Below are positions 18,217 to 27,660 of a stretch of DNA of 64,000 bases, piece by piece. Both the position numbers and the translations under genes were made by a program. The first letter of the stretch is position 1. The number at the start of each line of letters is the position of its first letter. The stretch lies in contig CAWGCL010000003.1 in the NCBI GenBank assembly GCA_963820995.1, positions 1-64,000 of the forward strand, in the 5' to 3' direction. The notes beneath the pieces were generated by a model that did no database searches, had not been told where the DNA came from, and saw only the letters and a list, made by a program, of their open reading frames with translations. The DNA is from JAGTVG01 sp963820995 (lineage in GTDB: Bacteria; Bacteroidota; Bacteroidia; Cytophagales; Cyclobacteriaceae).

Positions 18217-19692
18217 TTATTTGCTTTCAAACTTGGTTAGTGAAACACCTTTTGGATTTGGGTATTTCTCTAATGATTTATAATACTCCCCAATCACTTT
18301 CATATAAAGCCTGAATGTCCAGGCTTTAGAAGCAATCAGGTTATCCTCTTCCCGTGGATCGTTCTCAATATTGTAGATTGCCGGCATACCATTCAACTGT
18401 GAGCGGTGACCAGCTAAACCGGGACGGGCGGGATTACCACCGGAGGAAACAAAATCCTGCGGGTAAATGCGGAACTGGTGCCAGCGCACTGCGGCGACCT
18501 CATCTTCAATAAAGGTAATCAGGTGCTCACGATTGGAGTTTTTCTGTTTGCCCAGGAAGAAATCACTTTGATCAACACCATCATAAGCACGATCAGTAGG
18601 TAATTCCGCACCTATTATACTAGCTAGAGTAGGCAAGAAGTCATGAATAGCTACCATCTCATTGTTTTTTCCCGGGGCGATTTTGCCGGGCCATTTGATC
18701 ATACCCGGAACACGGATAGAACCTTCCGTGGCATCACCGAGTTCCCCCCGGAAAGGGCCGTTATTTCCGCCACGATAGGCAGGAGGTCCGCTGAGGGGAG
18801 TTGCACCATTTTCAGAAATCCAGATGACGATGGTATTGTCTTCAATACCTGCATTTTTAATAGCGTCAAGCACTTGACCGGTGCGGTGGTCGAGTTCCAT
18901 AATCGCGTCGCCATACGGACCACTGCTCGATTTACCGCTAAACTCAGGCGGGGTAACACTCGGATAGTGAGAGTGCGTCCAGCCAATCATCATTAAGAAC
19001 GGCTTATCGGCTTTTGCCTGGCGCTGTATAAACTCCACAGATGCTTTAGCGATATCACCTTCAACCTGGCGACGGTAATCCACGGTGTATTCTCGCACGG
19101 CTTTCAGATTGCCTTTTTCATCAGACTCATAAATTCTCGGAACTACGCTTTCGATAAAATCATCAGGCATACCGCTGCGTTCCATGCTTTCCCGGTACAG
19201 GGTGCCGTCGGTTGTCTCGATCACACCCACATGATACTCATCAAAGCCCTGACGCGTCGGCCAACTCTGCTCTTCCGAACCCAAGTGCCATTTGCCGGCA
19301 TAAGCAGTTGCATAATCCTTTTCTTTGAATAACTCACCAATCGTCACCTCTTTGGCCGTTAGTGTATTGGGCGTGCCCCCAATGATGACGGTATTTAACC
19401 CAACACGAGTCGAATAGCGTCCCGTCATCAGAGCCGCACGGGAAGGCGTGCATGCCGGTTCGACCAAAAACTGTGTCATCTGCATGCCTTCACTGGCCAA
19501 TCGATCGATGTTCGGCGTGGGCATCCCACGTACTACACCTCCGCCAAAGGCGCCGATATCACCCCAACCTACATTGTCGGCCAGCATGAGTACTACGTTT
19601 GGTTTTTCATTTTCCTGTGCTTGCATCGGAATAGCAATTCCGATAATAAACAAGCAGGTTACTGCAATACTTAGTAATTTTTGTGTTTTCAT
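18217..19692 (-). CDS. Arylsulfatase (S1 family), secreted
   Basis: 491 residues, intact. Signal peptide MKTQKLLSIAVTCLFIIGIA then IPMQAQ; metal site LMLADNVGWGDIGAFGGG (Asp-Asn instead of Asp-Asp); formylglycine motif with Cys81 in PACTPSR; GKWHLGSEEQSWPTRQGFDE; second metal site WISENGATPL, where Glu replaces the usual Asp of the SDNG motif; C-terminus PNPKGVSLTKFESK. The D-to-E change before Asn at a metal-ligand position is conservative but unusual and could matter for activity. The remnant at 39458-40285 and the ghost at 25665-25770 come from close relatives. It is downstream of the HAD phosphatase at 19727 and may share its transcript. Confidence 0.9.
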   Translation of the reverse strand: MKTQKLLSIAVTCLFIIGIAIPMQAQENEKPNVVLMLADNVGWGDIGAFGGGVVRGMPTPNIDRLASEGMQMTQFLVEPACTPSRAALMTGRYSTRVGLNTVIIGGTPNTLTAKEVTIGELFKEKDYATAYAGKWHLGSEEQSWPTRQGFDEYHVGVIETTDGTLYRESMERSGMPDDFIESVVPRIYESDEKGNLKAVREYTVDYRRQVEGDIAKASVEFIQRQAKADKPFLMMIGWTHSHYPSVTPPEFSGKSSSGPYGDAIMELDHRTGQVLDAIKNAGIEDNTIVIWISENGATPLSGPPAYRGGNNGPFRGELGDATEGSIRVPGMIKWPGKIAPGKNNEMVAIHDFLPTLASIIGAELPTDRAYDGVDQSDFFLGKQKNSNREHLITFIEDEVAAVRWHQFRIYPQDFVSSGGNPARPGLAGHRSQLNGMPAIYNIENDPREEDNLIASKAWTFRLYMKVIGEYYKSLEKYPNPKGVSLTKFESK

Positions 19693-19726
19693 ATTAATGA
19701 TTTTATAAAATTCGGTATCATGATTT

Positions 19727-20746
19727 TTAATTATCGAAAGGGAATATTTTCATCCAATCGTTTTTCATGCTTACCACATGCCAGTCACCTTCCTTGGCCG
19801 CATTTAACGATGCATTATCTTTTTCGGAATATGCAAACTCACGTACATCGTCGTCATGATTTACCAAAAGTTGAAAATTGGGTAGTGTGTTTGTTTGGCT
19901 ATAGGTCAGTTGTCCGATGTCACCTCCACTACGTACATTGCCTCCAACAAAGATTGGGATACGACCAATTCGCTGCTCAATTGCCGCAGGCTTAGTTCCC
20001 TTATCGTTCATAAAAATGTTCTCTGATCCCTTTACAATCTGCCATTTACCATCAACTTGTTCAAAAGTATTCATGGCAAAAGTACCGATCACGTTTTCGG
20101 GTACAATACCATAAACATCTTCTGCAAAAACCCGCATTAAACTGTTGCCTCCACCAGAGCAGATATAAGTTTTAAATTCATTTTTGCGTAAATATTGTAA
20201 CAATTCCAGCATAGGCTGATAAATAGTCTCCGTATACTTCTTTCCGTACTTTGGATGAGAAGAAGCGTTCAGAAAAGCCTTAACATCTGCATTAAATTCT
20301 TTCAAGGTCATACCTGCATGCGTAACAGCAATAAGTTCCATTAACGCTTTGCCATGATTATTTAACAGATCATTCACCAGATAGTCTTTATCACCTTCCA
20401 GAACCGATTTAAAGGGTTGCGTATCCTTCCACTCGGGATGGTCAACTGCCATTTTTTTAACTTGGTATGCCGCAAACTCGAACTGTGCAACGGGTTGTTC
20501 GCACCATAAGGTGCCATCATTATCAAATGTTGCAATCCTTTCCTCTGGACTCACATATTGGGCACCTCCTTCTTTACTAACACCATTTACAAATTCAATA
20601 ATAGCCGTTTTTGTAGGTCCTTCATTCCAGGAAGGTAGCGGGTCTGAAACTGCACTGTTTTCTGCAGATTCTGTTTTAACTGTAGCATCATTACATGCCG
20701 ATAACAAAAGGGTGGTAAGCGTTAAAAATGTAATGAATATTTTCAT
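19727..20746 (-). CDS. HAD-superfamily phosphatase lipoprotein
   Basis: 339 residues. Lipoprotein signal MKIFITFLTLTTLLLSACND with lipobox Cys18, so predicted to be anchored on the periplasmic side or surface. The HAD catalytic motif I is FDNDGTLWCEQP (nucleophile and acid/base Asp pair); motif II is YICSGGGNSLMR; a late acidic GNVRSGGDIGQL part forms motif III/IV. Proteins of this type are annotated as haloacid dehalogenase-like hydrolases; a phosphatase activity is likely and the substrate is unknown. It lies 16 bases downstream of the MscS gene at 20763 and 34 bases upstream of the sulfatase. Its signal sequence is duplicated at 10093-10190. Confidence 0.85.
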   Translation of the reverse strand: MKIFITFLTLTTLLLSACNDATVKTESAENSAVSDPLPSWNEGPTKTAIIEFVNGVSKEGGAQYVSPEERIATFDNDGTLWCEQPVAQFEFAAYQVKKMAVDHPEWKDTQPFKSVLEGDKDYLVNDLLNNHGKALMELIAVTHAGMTLKEFNADVKAFLNASSHPKYGKKYTETIYQPMLELLQYLRKNEFKTYICSGGGNSLMRVFAEDVYGIVPENVIGTFAMNTFEQVDGKWQIVKGSENIFMNDKGTKPAAIEQRIGRIPIFVGGNVRSGGDIGQLTYSQTNTLPNFQLLVNHDDDVREFAYSEKDNASLNAAKEGDWHVVSMKNDWMKIFPFDN

Positions 20747-20762
20747 AATTTTTTAGTTTTAA

Positions 20763-22355
20763 TTAATGTTTATTTCGAGTTCTATCTTTATTTCTGCTTA
20801 AAAAAGAGAAGAGCTTCGGATTATATTCAGTGGGTATCATCTGAGAATCTGATTCACGAATGGAGGTTACTGATGGAGACATTATTTCTATTCCTTCTTT
20901 ATTAAACTGATCGAGAAGGTTGCGACGTAATTCAGATTCTATGGTAATTATTTTTTTTGCTTCGTTCGTTTTACCCATCAAACGATAGGATACTGCAAAA
21001 TCTCCAAGATCGGTTTGCAGAACAAATGGTTCGGGATTGTTTACTATTCCCGGAGTCTCCAGGGCAGCATTTTTCATTAGTTGATGGACTTTTCTCCAGT
21101 CGACATCGTAACTAATTCCTGCAGTAACTTCAACCAGCGTGCCTTCCTCTAATGATGCTTTACTGAGATTTACAATACTTCCTCCCAGCACCTGGCCATT
21201 GGGAAAGGTTACATACTCATTTTTAAAGGTTTTTAAACGGGTGACAAAAAGCTTCTTTTCAATTACATCTCCTAATGTATTTCCTATTTTTACGCGGTCA
21301 CCAACTCGAAAAGCACCGGCATAAGTAAGTACAATTCCGCTAACAATATTATTAATTGCTGATGTTGAACCAAGCGTGATTATTGCACCGATAAATATTG
21401 AGAAACCTTTAAAGATATCGGACCCTGCTCCCGGAAGGAAAGGATAAGCAATCACGATTCCCATTAGAATCACCACAACACGAACAAGCCGGCTGGTTTG
21501 ATCTGCCCAGTCAGGATCGAATCCTTTAATTTTGATTTCCTCTTTCTCTAAAGCTACAAACAGATGCTTTAAAAACCCGAGGAGATATTTAATACAAACA
21601 ACAATAATTAGTAGAGTAATAAAGTTGGGAAAGTAATTAATAATTGCGTTTATAACTTTTAAAGACGGATTGGTTACATAAGGCATTATTTTATTGGCAA
21701 ATTCTTCTGTAGCCGGGAAAAAGCTAAGAATAACAGGAATATAGAAATTTAGCAGAACCAGAATTAAAATAAGCCTTACAATACGTAAAAGCAGAATGAT
21801 TATTCGACGCATCCGATCTGAACTTAAAAGCAAATATTTTTGAAAACGCCATTCGGTTGTTTTGTCCGGCATTGTTTCTAACCTTTTTATCAGAAAACGG
21901 AATCCACGTTGTAAAAGATAAAAGGCCAGAATCAGGATTACTGTAGCAATAATTGCGCGAAGGAATCCGGTAAGATAGGATAGTGTTTCCGACATGCTTA
22001 TCCCGTAAACCTGAGCCAAATCTTCGGCAAGCCATTCCACGCGAGCTTCCCAGATCAAATAGAGAATAAAAAGAGCTAATACAAAACCCGAATAAAGCGA
22101 TGCAAGACGCCAGTATTTTCTGTAATTCGGACGTTTTTCGAAAATAAAAACAAAAGATATAACTGCAGTTCTTAACAAATAGGCTAAAACGAAAGCCAGA
22201 ACAGGTGCCAGAATAAGTACAATGATCCAGGTCGGCAAACCAAGCTCAAAGTGCAACCATCTGGAAAGTGGCCCAATTGGAGCGAGTGAATCGCTTCCTT
22301 GGAAACTCATTCCTGCAATGGTTACTATTCTTGTTATGAAAAAACTCAAATTCAT
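20763..22355 (-). CDS. MscS-family mechanosensitive ion channel
   Basis: 530 residues. About six hydrophobic segments precede the conserved MscS core. The pore-lining helix and following beta domain are visible as FSIFIGAIITLGSTSAINNI VSGIVLTYAGAFRVGDRVKI in two parts, then YVTFPNGQVLGGSIVNLS, and the C-terminal alpha/beta part ends with KEGIEIMSPSVTSIRE. It gates open under membrane tension and releases solutes on osmotic downshock. It is an inner-membrane protein, larger than E. coli MscS (286 residues) because of extra N-terminal helices. It precedes the HAD lipoprotein on the same strand. A second, frameshifted MscS-type gene is at 36780. Confidence 0.9.
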   Translation of the reverse strand: MNLSFFITRIVTIAGMSFQGSDSLAPIGPLSRWLHFELGLPTWIIVLILAPVLAFVLAYLLRTAVISFVFIFEKRPNYRKYWRLASLYSGFVLALFILYLIWEARVEWLAEDLAQVYGISMSETLSYLTGFLRAIIATVILILAFYLLQRGFRFLIKRLETMPDKTTEWRFQKYLLLSSDRMRRIIILLLRIVRLILILVLLNFYIPVILSFFPATEEFANKIMPYVTNPSLKVINAIINYFPNFITLLIIVVCIKYLLGFLKHLFVALEKEEIKIKGFDPDWADQTSRLVRVVVILMGIVIAYPFLPGAGSDIFKGFSIFIGAIITLGSTSAINNIVSGIVLTYAGAFRVGDRVKIGNTLGDVIEKKLFVTRLKTFKNEYVTFPNGQVLGGSIVNLSKASLEEGTLVEVTAGISYDVDWRKVHQLMKNAALETPGIVNNPEPFVLQTDLGDFAVSYRLMGKTNEAKKIITIESELRRNLLDQFNKEGIEIMSPSVTSIRESDSQMIPTEYNPKLFSFLSRNKDRTRNKH

Positions 22356-22443
22356 TATTCTTTATTTGTTATATACAAATTGTTTAAGTTCACTTTTTGA
22401 ATCTCTCCTTCGAATTGATTCCATTTGATAAGGGTATATTCTC

Positions 22444-23148
22444 CTATTTCTTTAAATACGCATCAAGCGGCACCAGAAGGTTTTGGGCATTGCTCAATGC
22501 TGCGGAGAGGGTCTGGGCTTCTCCAACCATCTCAGCCGTAAGACCTCGAGTGGCAGCAATATTTTTTCTGGCCTGGTTTTCGGGTGATGGATCCTCGGTT
22601 ACAGAGACCAATAGTAGCGCCACGCCCGCGACCTTGTTTTCTTTCACACCGTCTCCGCGCAGATACAGCATGCCCAGATTACCGATGGCCAAAGCATCCC
22701 CCTGCACCGAGGCCTTGCGATACCATTCATTGGCCTTTGCGAAATCTATCTTAGTGCCACGACCGTTTTCGTAGAGCACACCAAGATTGAATTGAGCTTC
22801 CGAATTCCCTTGCTCGGCGGATTTGCTGTACCATGCAAGCGCTTCAGCATCATCTTTTCCAACACCGATGCCTTGCTCATACATTATCCCCACATTGTAT
22901 TGAGAATCGGCATGGCCTTTCCTGGCAGCGGCTAGAAATTCCTGGAAGGCAAGCGGAAGGTTATTGGCTTGATAAGCTGCTAAGCCTGCCTCAAAATGGG
23001 CATCAGCAGTCTCCTGATCAATTGTTTCTTGCTTTGCATCTGTCTTTGCCTGAGAATTGGTATCAACATTACAAGCCGTGGTGACAAGTAGACACATGCC
23101 AAGTGCAAGGATTGGAAACCTGAATGATTTCATTTTGTATGGTTTCAT
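22444..23148 (-). CDS. Sel1-repeat lipoprotein
   Basis: 234 residues. Lipoprotein signal ending LVTTAC; either ATG 23148 or the in-frame ATG 23133 (MKSFRFPILALGMCLLVTTA) could be the start, and an AAAGG lies at a suitable distance before the first. Three Sel1-like repeats follow (DSQYNVGIMYEQGIGVGKDD, EAQFNLGVLYENGRGTKIDF, LAIGNLGMLYLRGDGVKENK). Sel1 repeats form helical solenoids for protein-protein contacts, often in the periplasm. The gene is GC-richer than its neighbours. It is separated from the upstream sulfatase by a strong hairpin at 23176-23207. Confidence 0.85.
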   Translation of the reverse strand: MKPYKMKSFRFPILALGMCLLVTTACNVDTNSQAKTDAKQETIDQETADAHFEAGLAAYQANNLPLAFQEFLAAARKGHADSQYNVGIMYEQGIGVGKDDAEALAWYSKSAEQGNSEAQFNLGVLYENGRGTKIDFAKANEWYRKASVQGDALAIGNLGMLYLRGDGVKENKVAGVALLLVSVTEDPSPENQARKNIAATRGLTAEMVGEAQTLSAALSNAQNLLVPLDAYLKK

Positions 23149-23175
23149 TTTAAAATGCCTTTTCTTAATTAAGAA

Positions 23176-23207
23176 TATCGGAAGGGCTTATCAATGCCCT
23201 TCCGATA
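23176..23207 (-). terminator. Strong hairpin after the AtsD-like sulfatase
   Basis: A perfect 12-bp inverted repeat, TATCGGAAGGGC (23176-23187) and GCCCTTCCGATA (23196-23207), with an 8-base loop, 10 bases past the restored sulfatase stop at 23217. On the minus strand it is followed by TTCTTAATT. Likely a rho-independent terminator that isolates the sulfatase from the Sel1 gene. Confidence 0.75.
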
Positions 23208-23216
23208 CATACTATT

Positions 23217-25598
23217 TTATTTTTTCTTCTTCTCTGGAATAGTGATGGTTACATCCGTCACAAAGCCTGTGAAATCGGAATCTTCAACATCTGTGAAAAC
23301 CTTATCGGCTACTTGTGTTGACTTCATCCAAGCCTACGTCAGCGGTTTCATCAGCAGAATAAACGGCAGGTTGCGTTTTTTCAACACGACCTTCCGCAAC
23401 TTTTTCTCCATCAACGTAAAGCATGGCCATGCCACCTTTCCCGTTTCCGCCTCCGTCATAATCAAACTGCAGTTTGATCTCTGCTTCATCACTGGTAATA
23501 GCTTTGTCTGAAGCAATTGTATAGCTTTCTAATCCAAAGTAGTTATAGACATAGGCTGGTTTGCCTTTGTCCATATACAATGCCCATCCGCCAAATTTAC
23601 CACCCTGGGTAAGGATGATACCTCTGTCTTTTCCTTTCAGCTCAACATGAGCAACAATAGTTTTGGATGTGTTCTTTTCATTAATAAAAGTATTTTCCAA
23701 AATACCTGACATGCCATCAGCCAATGTTAAACTATTCCGGTCTCCCATTAAATCAGGTCTTCCGGCAATGGCAGCATTGAAGCGCTCATAAGAACGGTCG
23801 TCAAGCGGATAGACATTGTTTGCAATGGCTTCTCTTTCGAATAAGTCCTGCATATAAAACAACCTTTCTGGATTTTTAGCAGCCAAATCATTGGTCAGAC
23901 TAAAGTCTTCTTTGGTATTGTAGAGTTCCCAAACATCTTCCTGTAAAGTATTAATTGGTAAGTTTTCCCATGGTACGCGGTGTACTACACGAGCCAGCCA
24001 ACCATCATAATAAATAGCACGGTTTGCGAAAATTTCAAAATACTGAGTACGGTGACGATCTGGCGCATCAGCATCATATGCTGCATACAACATACTTACA
24101 CCTGTTAATGGTTTTTGTACAACGCCATTCACCATTTTTGGCTGTGGCAGTTTAGTTGCTTCCAGAACTGTGGCCGCTACATCATTTACATGGTGGAACT
24201 GGGTACGAATTTCGCCTTTGGCCTCAAATCCATCAGGCCAGTACATAACCATTGGGTTTCTTGTTCCTCCAAAATCGGCAGCCATCTGTTTTGTCCAGGT
24301 AAAAGGTGCATCAGTTGCCACTGCCCAGGCGGATGAGAAATGGGGAAAGGAATTCGGACCACCCCAATCATCGGCGCGTGCCAGCATACTCTCCGTAGTT
24401 TCTTCATCAAAAATACCGTTCAGGTGAACAAGCTCATTGTATGTTCCTGTTAAACCACCCTCACCGCTGGAGCCATTGTCGCCCATGATGTAAATTACCA
24501 GGGTATTGTCGAGAACACCTATTTCGTCAATGGCATCTATCATTCTTCCTATCTGATCGTCGGTATGTTCCATAAAGCCTGCAAAGGTTTCCATTTGTAG
24601 TGCATACAGCGCTTTTTCATCCTTGCTTAATGTTTCCCAATCCGGGATATCATCCGGCATTGGAGCAAGTTTTGTGTCGGCAGGAATAATACCCATTTCT
24701 TTTTGACGTGCGAAAGTTTCTTTGCGATATTCAAGCCAGCCTTCATCGAACTGTCCTTTGTATCTTTCAATATACTCTTTCGGAGCATGGTGAGGAGCGT
24801 GGACAGCACCCGGAGCAAAATAGATCAAAAAGGGTTTATCTGGTGTCATGGCCTGTTGAAACTTCATCCAGGCAATGGCCTCATCGGTCATATCAGCAGT
24901 AAAGTGATAGTCGGGATCATCTTTCTTCTGGACTTTGGTTACACCGTCAAAAATAACGGGATCCCATTGGTTGGTTTCACCGCCAATAAAGCCATAAAAT
25001 TTATCAAAACCCGAGTTGGTAGGCCAGCGGAGATAAGGTCCTGAAACTGAAACTTCCCAGGTGGGTGTTTCATGCCATTTACCAAAAGCAGCAGTGCTGT
25101 AGCCATTTTGTCGAAGCGTTTCGGCAAAGTATTTAGCATCATCTGTTCTTTCGCCCTGGTTTCCGGGGAATCCGGTGGCGATTTCCATCACACAACCTAC
25201 ATTCACTTCATGGTGATTTCGGCCGGAAAGCAATGCAGCCCTGGTGGGTGAACACAAAGCCGTTGTGTGAAAATGATTAAAGCGCAAACCGCCATCTGCC
25301 AGGCGATCGAAAGTAGGTGTTTCAATGGCGCCACCAAAAGATTTTACAGCACCAAAGCCAATATCATCTATGATAATAACGACAACGTTTGGAGCCCCTT
25401 CGGGAGCTTTTATTCAAAGGTTGGAGGTTTTTCGGCATCCCTTGCATCTAATACGGTAATTGGCTCAAGGTGTGGGGGTTGAATGGGCAGAATGGTTCTG
25501 TCCATTTTCTGTGCAATTGCAGTTGTCATTATACCGCTAATAAAAAGCAGTAGAATGAGCGATCTTAAAGTTTTTGTTTTCATTTCCATTTTACTCAT
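23217..25598 (-). pseudogene. Large arylsulfatase (AtsD-like), two frameshifts
   Basis: Read through two single-base shifts this is a 794-residue sulfatase, a size known for the large AtsD-type group. The first frame (25598-25410) has a signal peptide MKTKTLRSLILLLFISGIMT and ends at PPTFE. One base is missing near 25417; restoring it gives IKAPEGAPNVVVIIIDDIGF (metal-site DD) and then TALCSPTRAALLSGRN with the formylglycine Cys in CSPTR. The main part then runs 661 residues with GKWHETP and IMGDNGSSGEGG. Near 23325 an extra base shifts the frame again; the restored end is STQVADKVFTDVEDSDFTGF then VTDVTITIPEKKKK. Because both indels are single bases and all else is conserved, this may be a very recent pseudogene or assembly error at a homopolymer (the AAAA near 25417). 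Confidence 0.75.
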
Positions 25599-25664
25599 TT
25601 TAAATTAATACTGGATTAGTTTTTACTTTACTTATTTTGTGTTACTATTTTTTTTATATCGAAA

Positions 25665-25770
25665 TTATTTTCTTTCAAACTTGGTTAGCGAAACACCTTT
25701 AGGATTTGGGTATCTCTCCGATAATAAACAAGCCCGTTAATAGAATACTTAGTAATTTTTGTGTTTTCAT
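25665..25770 (-). pseudogene. Sulfatase ghost: signal start fused to C-terminal end
   Basis: From ATG 25770 the minus strand reads MKTQKLLSILLTGLFIIGE, a sulfatase signal peptide like the one at 19692. It runs directly into bases that encode, in another frame, PNPKGVSLTKFERK and a stop at 25665, nearly the same as the last residues of that sulfatase (PNPKGVSLTKFESK). About 1.4 kb of coding sequence is missing at the junction near 25713. A clean internal deletion of a third copy of that gene. Confidence 0.8.
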
Positions 25771-25787
25771 TATAGTTAGTTTTATTA

Positions 25788-26684
25788 TTATTTTAAAAAA
25801 TCCGGATCCTGATATTTTGGGTTTGGATATTTATAGAAGCCTTCATTTGTTTTCATTCCCAACTTGCCTTTGTCAATGTAATTTTTCTTATAATAATCAG
25901 CTCGATTCAGCCTTGCCTGGTCATTTAATTGTTCACCCCAATGTTTCTCGACATTATAAAGTGTTTCTATGCCTACCATATCAATAAGACCGAAAGGCCC
26001 CATTTTCATTCCTACGCTGATCATCCATGTTTTGTCGATATTTTCAAAATCCGCAATCTCGTTTGTCAAAAGTTCGCCTGCGGCCATAAGCCATGGAACC
26101 AAAAGGGTGTTGATTACATAGCCATTCTGCTCTTTATAAATGGGAATAGGAACCATGCCTATTTGTTTAGCAAATTCTATAACCCGTTCAAAAATTACAA
26201 GGTCAGTTCCTGTATGTCCCATTACTTCACCGATATTGGCATCCCAAATCCCATTTGCAAAATGAAGGGCAAGAAATTTTTCAGGTCTTCCTGTTTCTTC
26301 TGCAAAATTGCTGGGCAGCATGGTAGAAGAGTTTGTTGTGAAGATGGTTTTATCAGGAGCTACCTTAGCAAGCTCCTGATAAAAACTTTTTTTTATCTCC
26401 AAATTCTCGGGGACGGATTCACTTACGAGGTCGGCATCCTTTGCTGCTATTTCTAGATCTGTTGTATAGCTTAGTCGACCCATGGTTTGGTCTATTTCTG
26501 CTTGTGATACGCCGCGGGTATTTACAAATAACTCAGCAAACTGCTTGTGAAACTGTTTACTTGCCTCCAATCCTTTTTCGAAGGCATCGTAAACAGTAAC
26601 ATCAAAACCTTTAAAAGCTGTTTGCCAGGCAATTTGAGAACCTAAAGTTCCTCCTCCAGCTACCAGAACTTTTTTTATTTTCAT
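25788..26684 (-). CDS. 3-hydroxyacyl-CoA dehydrogenase-like protein
   Basis: 298 residues. The N-terminal Rossmann fold has KKVLVAGGGTLGSQIAWQ (NAD-binding glycine pattern); the catalytic region has TNSSTMLPS and LALHFANGIWDANIGEVMGH, with the His of the family's catalytic dyad; the C-terminal helical domain has ENIDKTWMISVGMKMGPFGLIDMVG. The family oxidises L-3-hydroxyacyl-CoA to 3-ketoacyl-CoA with NAD+ in beta-oxidation or butyrate-type pathways. The length is that of a stand-alone enzyme of about 280-300 residues. It lies 18 bases upstream of the sulfatase ghost; no other beta-oxidation gene is nearby, so its partner pathway is unclear. Confidence 0.88.
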   Translation of the reverse strand: MKIKKVLVAGGGTLGSQIAWQTAFKGFDVTVYDAFEKGLEASKQFHKQFAELFVNTRGVSQAEIDQTMGRLSYTTDLEIAAKDADLVSESVPENLEIKKSFYQELAKVAPDKTIFTTNSSTMLPSNFAEETGRPEKFLALHFANGIWDANIGEVMGHTGTDLVIFERVIEFAKQIGMVPIPIYKEQNGYVINTLLVPWLMAAGELLTNEIADFENIDKTWMISVGMKMGPFGLIDMVGIETLYNVEKHWGEQLNDQARLNRADYYKKNYIDKGKLGMKTNEGFYKYPNPKYQDPDFLK

Positions 26685-26706
26685 AATTATTCGTTTTTAA
26701 ATAATA

Positions 26707-26742
26707 GTCATTGCGATCCGCCAGCTGGCGGATCGCAATGAC
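26707..26742. repeat. Palindromic repeat 2 after a DUF1214 fragment stop
   Basis: A perfect 36-base palindrome whose left half is GTCATTGCGATCCGCCAG. It lies 14 bases downstream (minus strand) of the stop of the DUF1214 fragment at 26757, the same spacing as repeats 1 and 3 to their genes. A hairpin in the transcript or a REP-like element. Confidence 0.75.
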
Positions 26743-26756
26743 GGTGTTATTGAATT

Positions 26757-26850
26757 TTATTTCAACAGTTCAACTTCACCCGGTCTCCAGGATTTATCGA
26801 ACCATTCTTGTTCCGGACCATACCATCTGAAGAGTATATTCCGTATCTTT
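26757..26850 (-). pseudogene. DUF1214 C-terminal fragment
   Basis: The minus strand encodes KIRNILFRWYGPEQEWFDKS then WRPGEVELLK and a stop at 26757. This matches the C-terminus of the DUF1254/1214 proteins (compare LWRIYGPLEPWFDKTWRPGE at 27978). The left part is cut at the stop codon of the HdeD gene at 26851. No start; a remnant of a copy that kept its downstream palindrome. Confidence 0.8.
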
Positions 26851-27516
26851 TTATTGAGCTGATTTTAATTTATCAACTTGGTCTAATATTTCCTTCTTAA
26901 CTTCAAGTGTCACATCTTCGAACCTCTTTTTTACTTCTTTAGAGATGTTTTTTGGAATATCATGCAGTTTCTTCAGTTTTAAAGAAAAGTAAATGCTGAA
27001 AATACCAATGGTTATAAATGCCAGCGCAGTCCATATTACAATTGATAGACCGGCAAAACCCGGGTTGAACAGGAGGATGAAAGAGAAGATGACACCAAGG
27101 ATGCCAATGGCCAGGAGATAACCCCAATCCTGAACGTAGTATTTCTTGAGCTCCAGGGATGTGCCAATAGCCGAAATGGAACGGAACATCACAACAAAGC
27201 CAACATAAAAAGGAAGCGTTAGCATTGATATTGCAGGGTTAGAAATAAGAAGGATACCTACCAGGGTGGTTAAAATACCCATGGCTAAATCCCAGCCCCA
27301 GCCTTCCATGTTTTCGCGGTTAGCCACAGCAAAAGCAATGTCCGAAATTCCATTAAAAAGAAATGCTAAGCTGAACACAATAGTGAGTGCCAGGTAAGAT
27401 TCGACGGGTTGCATAAAAGAATAAATACCCACTCCGATGAAAATTAGACCTGCGATCAGTGGTAAATACCAATGCTTGACTGAGTTTACGACCATTTTAA
27501 TAAAATTTGCTGCCAT
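26851..27516 (-). CDS. HdeD-family membrane protein (DUF308)
   Basis: 221 residues with six hydrophobic segments in pairs (HWYLPLIAGLIFIGVGIYSF; ALTIVFSLAFLFNGISDIAF; DLAMGILTTLVGILLI; LPFYVGFVVMFRSISAIG; YLLAIGILGVIFSFILLF; IVIWTALAFITIGIFSIYFS), the three-fold hairpin repeat of HdeD. HdeD takes part in acid resistance in E. coli by an unclear mechanism. A charged C-terminal tail (KNISKEVKKRFEDVTLEVKK) is predicted to be helical and cytoplasmic. It follows CsbD on the same strand, a plausible stress pair. Confidence 0.88.
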   Translation of the reverse strand: MAANFIKMVVNSVKHWYLPLIAGLIFIGVGIYSFMQPVESYLALTIVFSLAFLFNGISDIAFAVANRENMEGWGWDLAMGILTTLVGILLISNPAISMLTLPFYVGFVVMFRSISAIGTSLELKKYYVQDWGYLLAIGILGVIFSFILLFNPGFAGLSIVIWTALAFITIGIFSIYFSLKLKKLHDIPKNISKEVKKRFEDVTLEVKKEILDQVDKLKSAQ

Positions 27517-27613
27517 GATTTTAAGTTTTTAATTATTATTTATTGTATTTATTTATTCGGTATCAGGATTAGCGCCATCTAAAACTTGGCCCTATCCTCA
27601 ATGGTGTCTAAAT

Positions 27614-27643
27614 CCAGGGCCTGGCTTTACAGCTTAGCCCTGG
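27614..27643 (-). terminator. Hairpin after the CsbD gene
   Basis: Arms CCAGGGC (27614-27620) and GCCCTGG (27637-27643) form a 7-bp stem with a 16-base loop, 18 bases past the CsbD stop on the minus strand. The following bases are only moderately T-rich, so it may be a weak terminator. Confidence 0.4.
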
Positions 27644-27660
27644 TATAAAGTCTCTGTTAC

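Noticed and set aside
25410..25598. Separate 62-residue secreted protein
   Set aside because: It is the N-terminus of the large sulfatase, separated only by a missing base near 25417.
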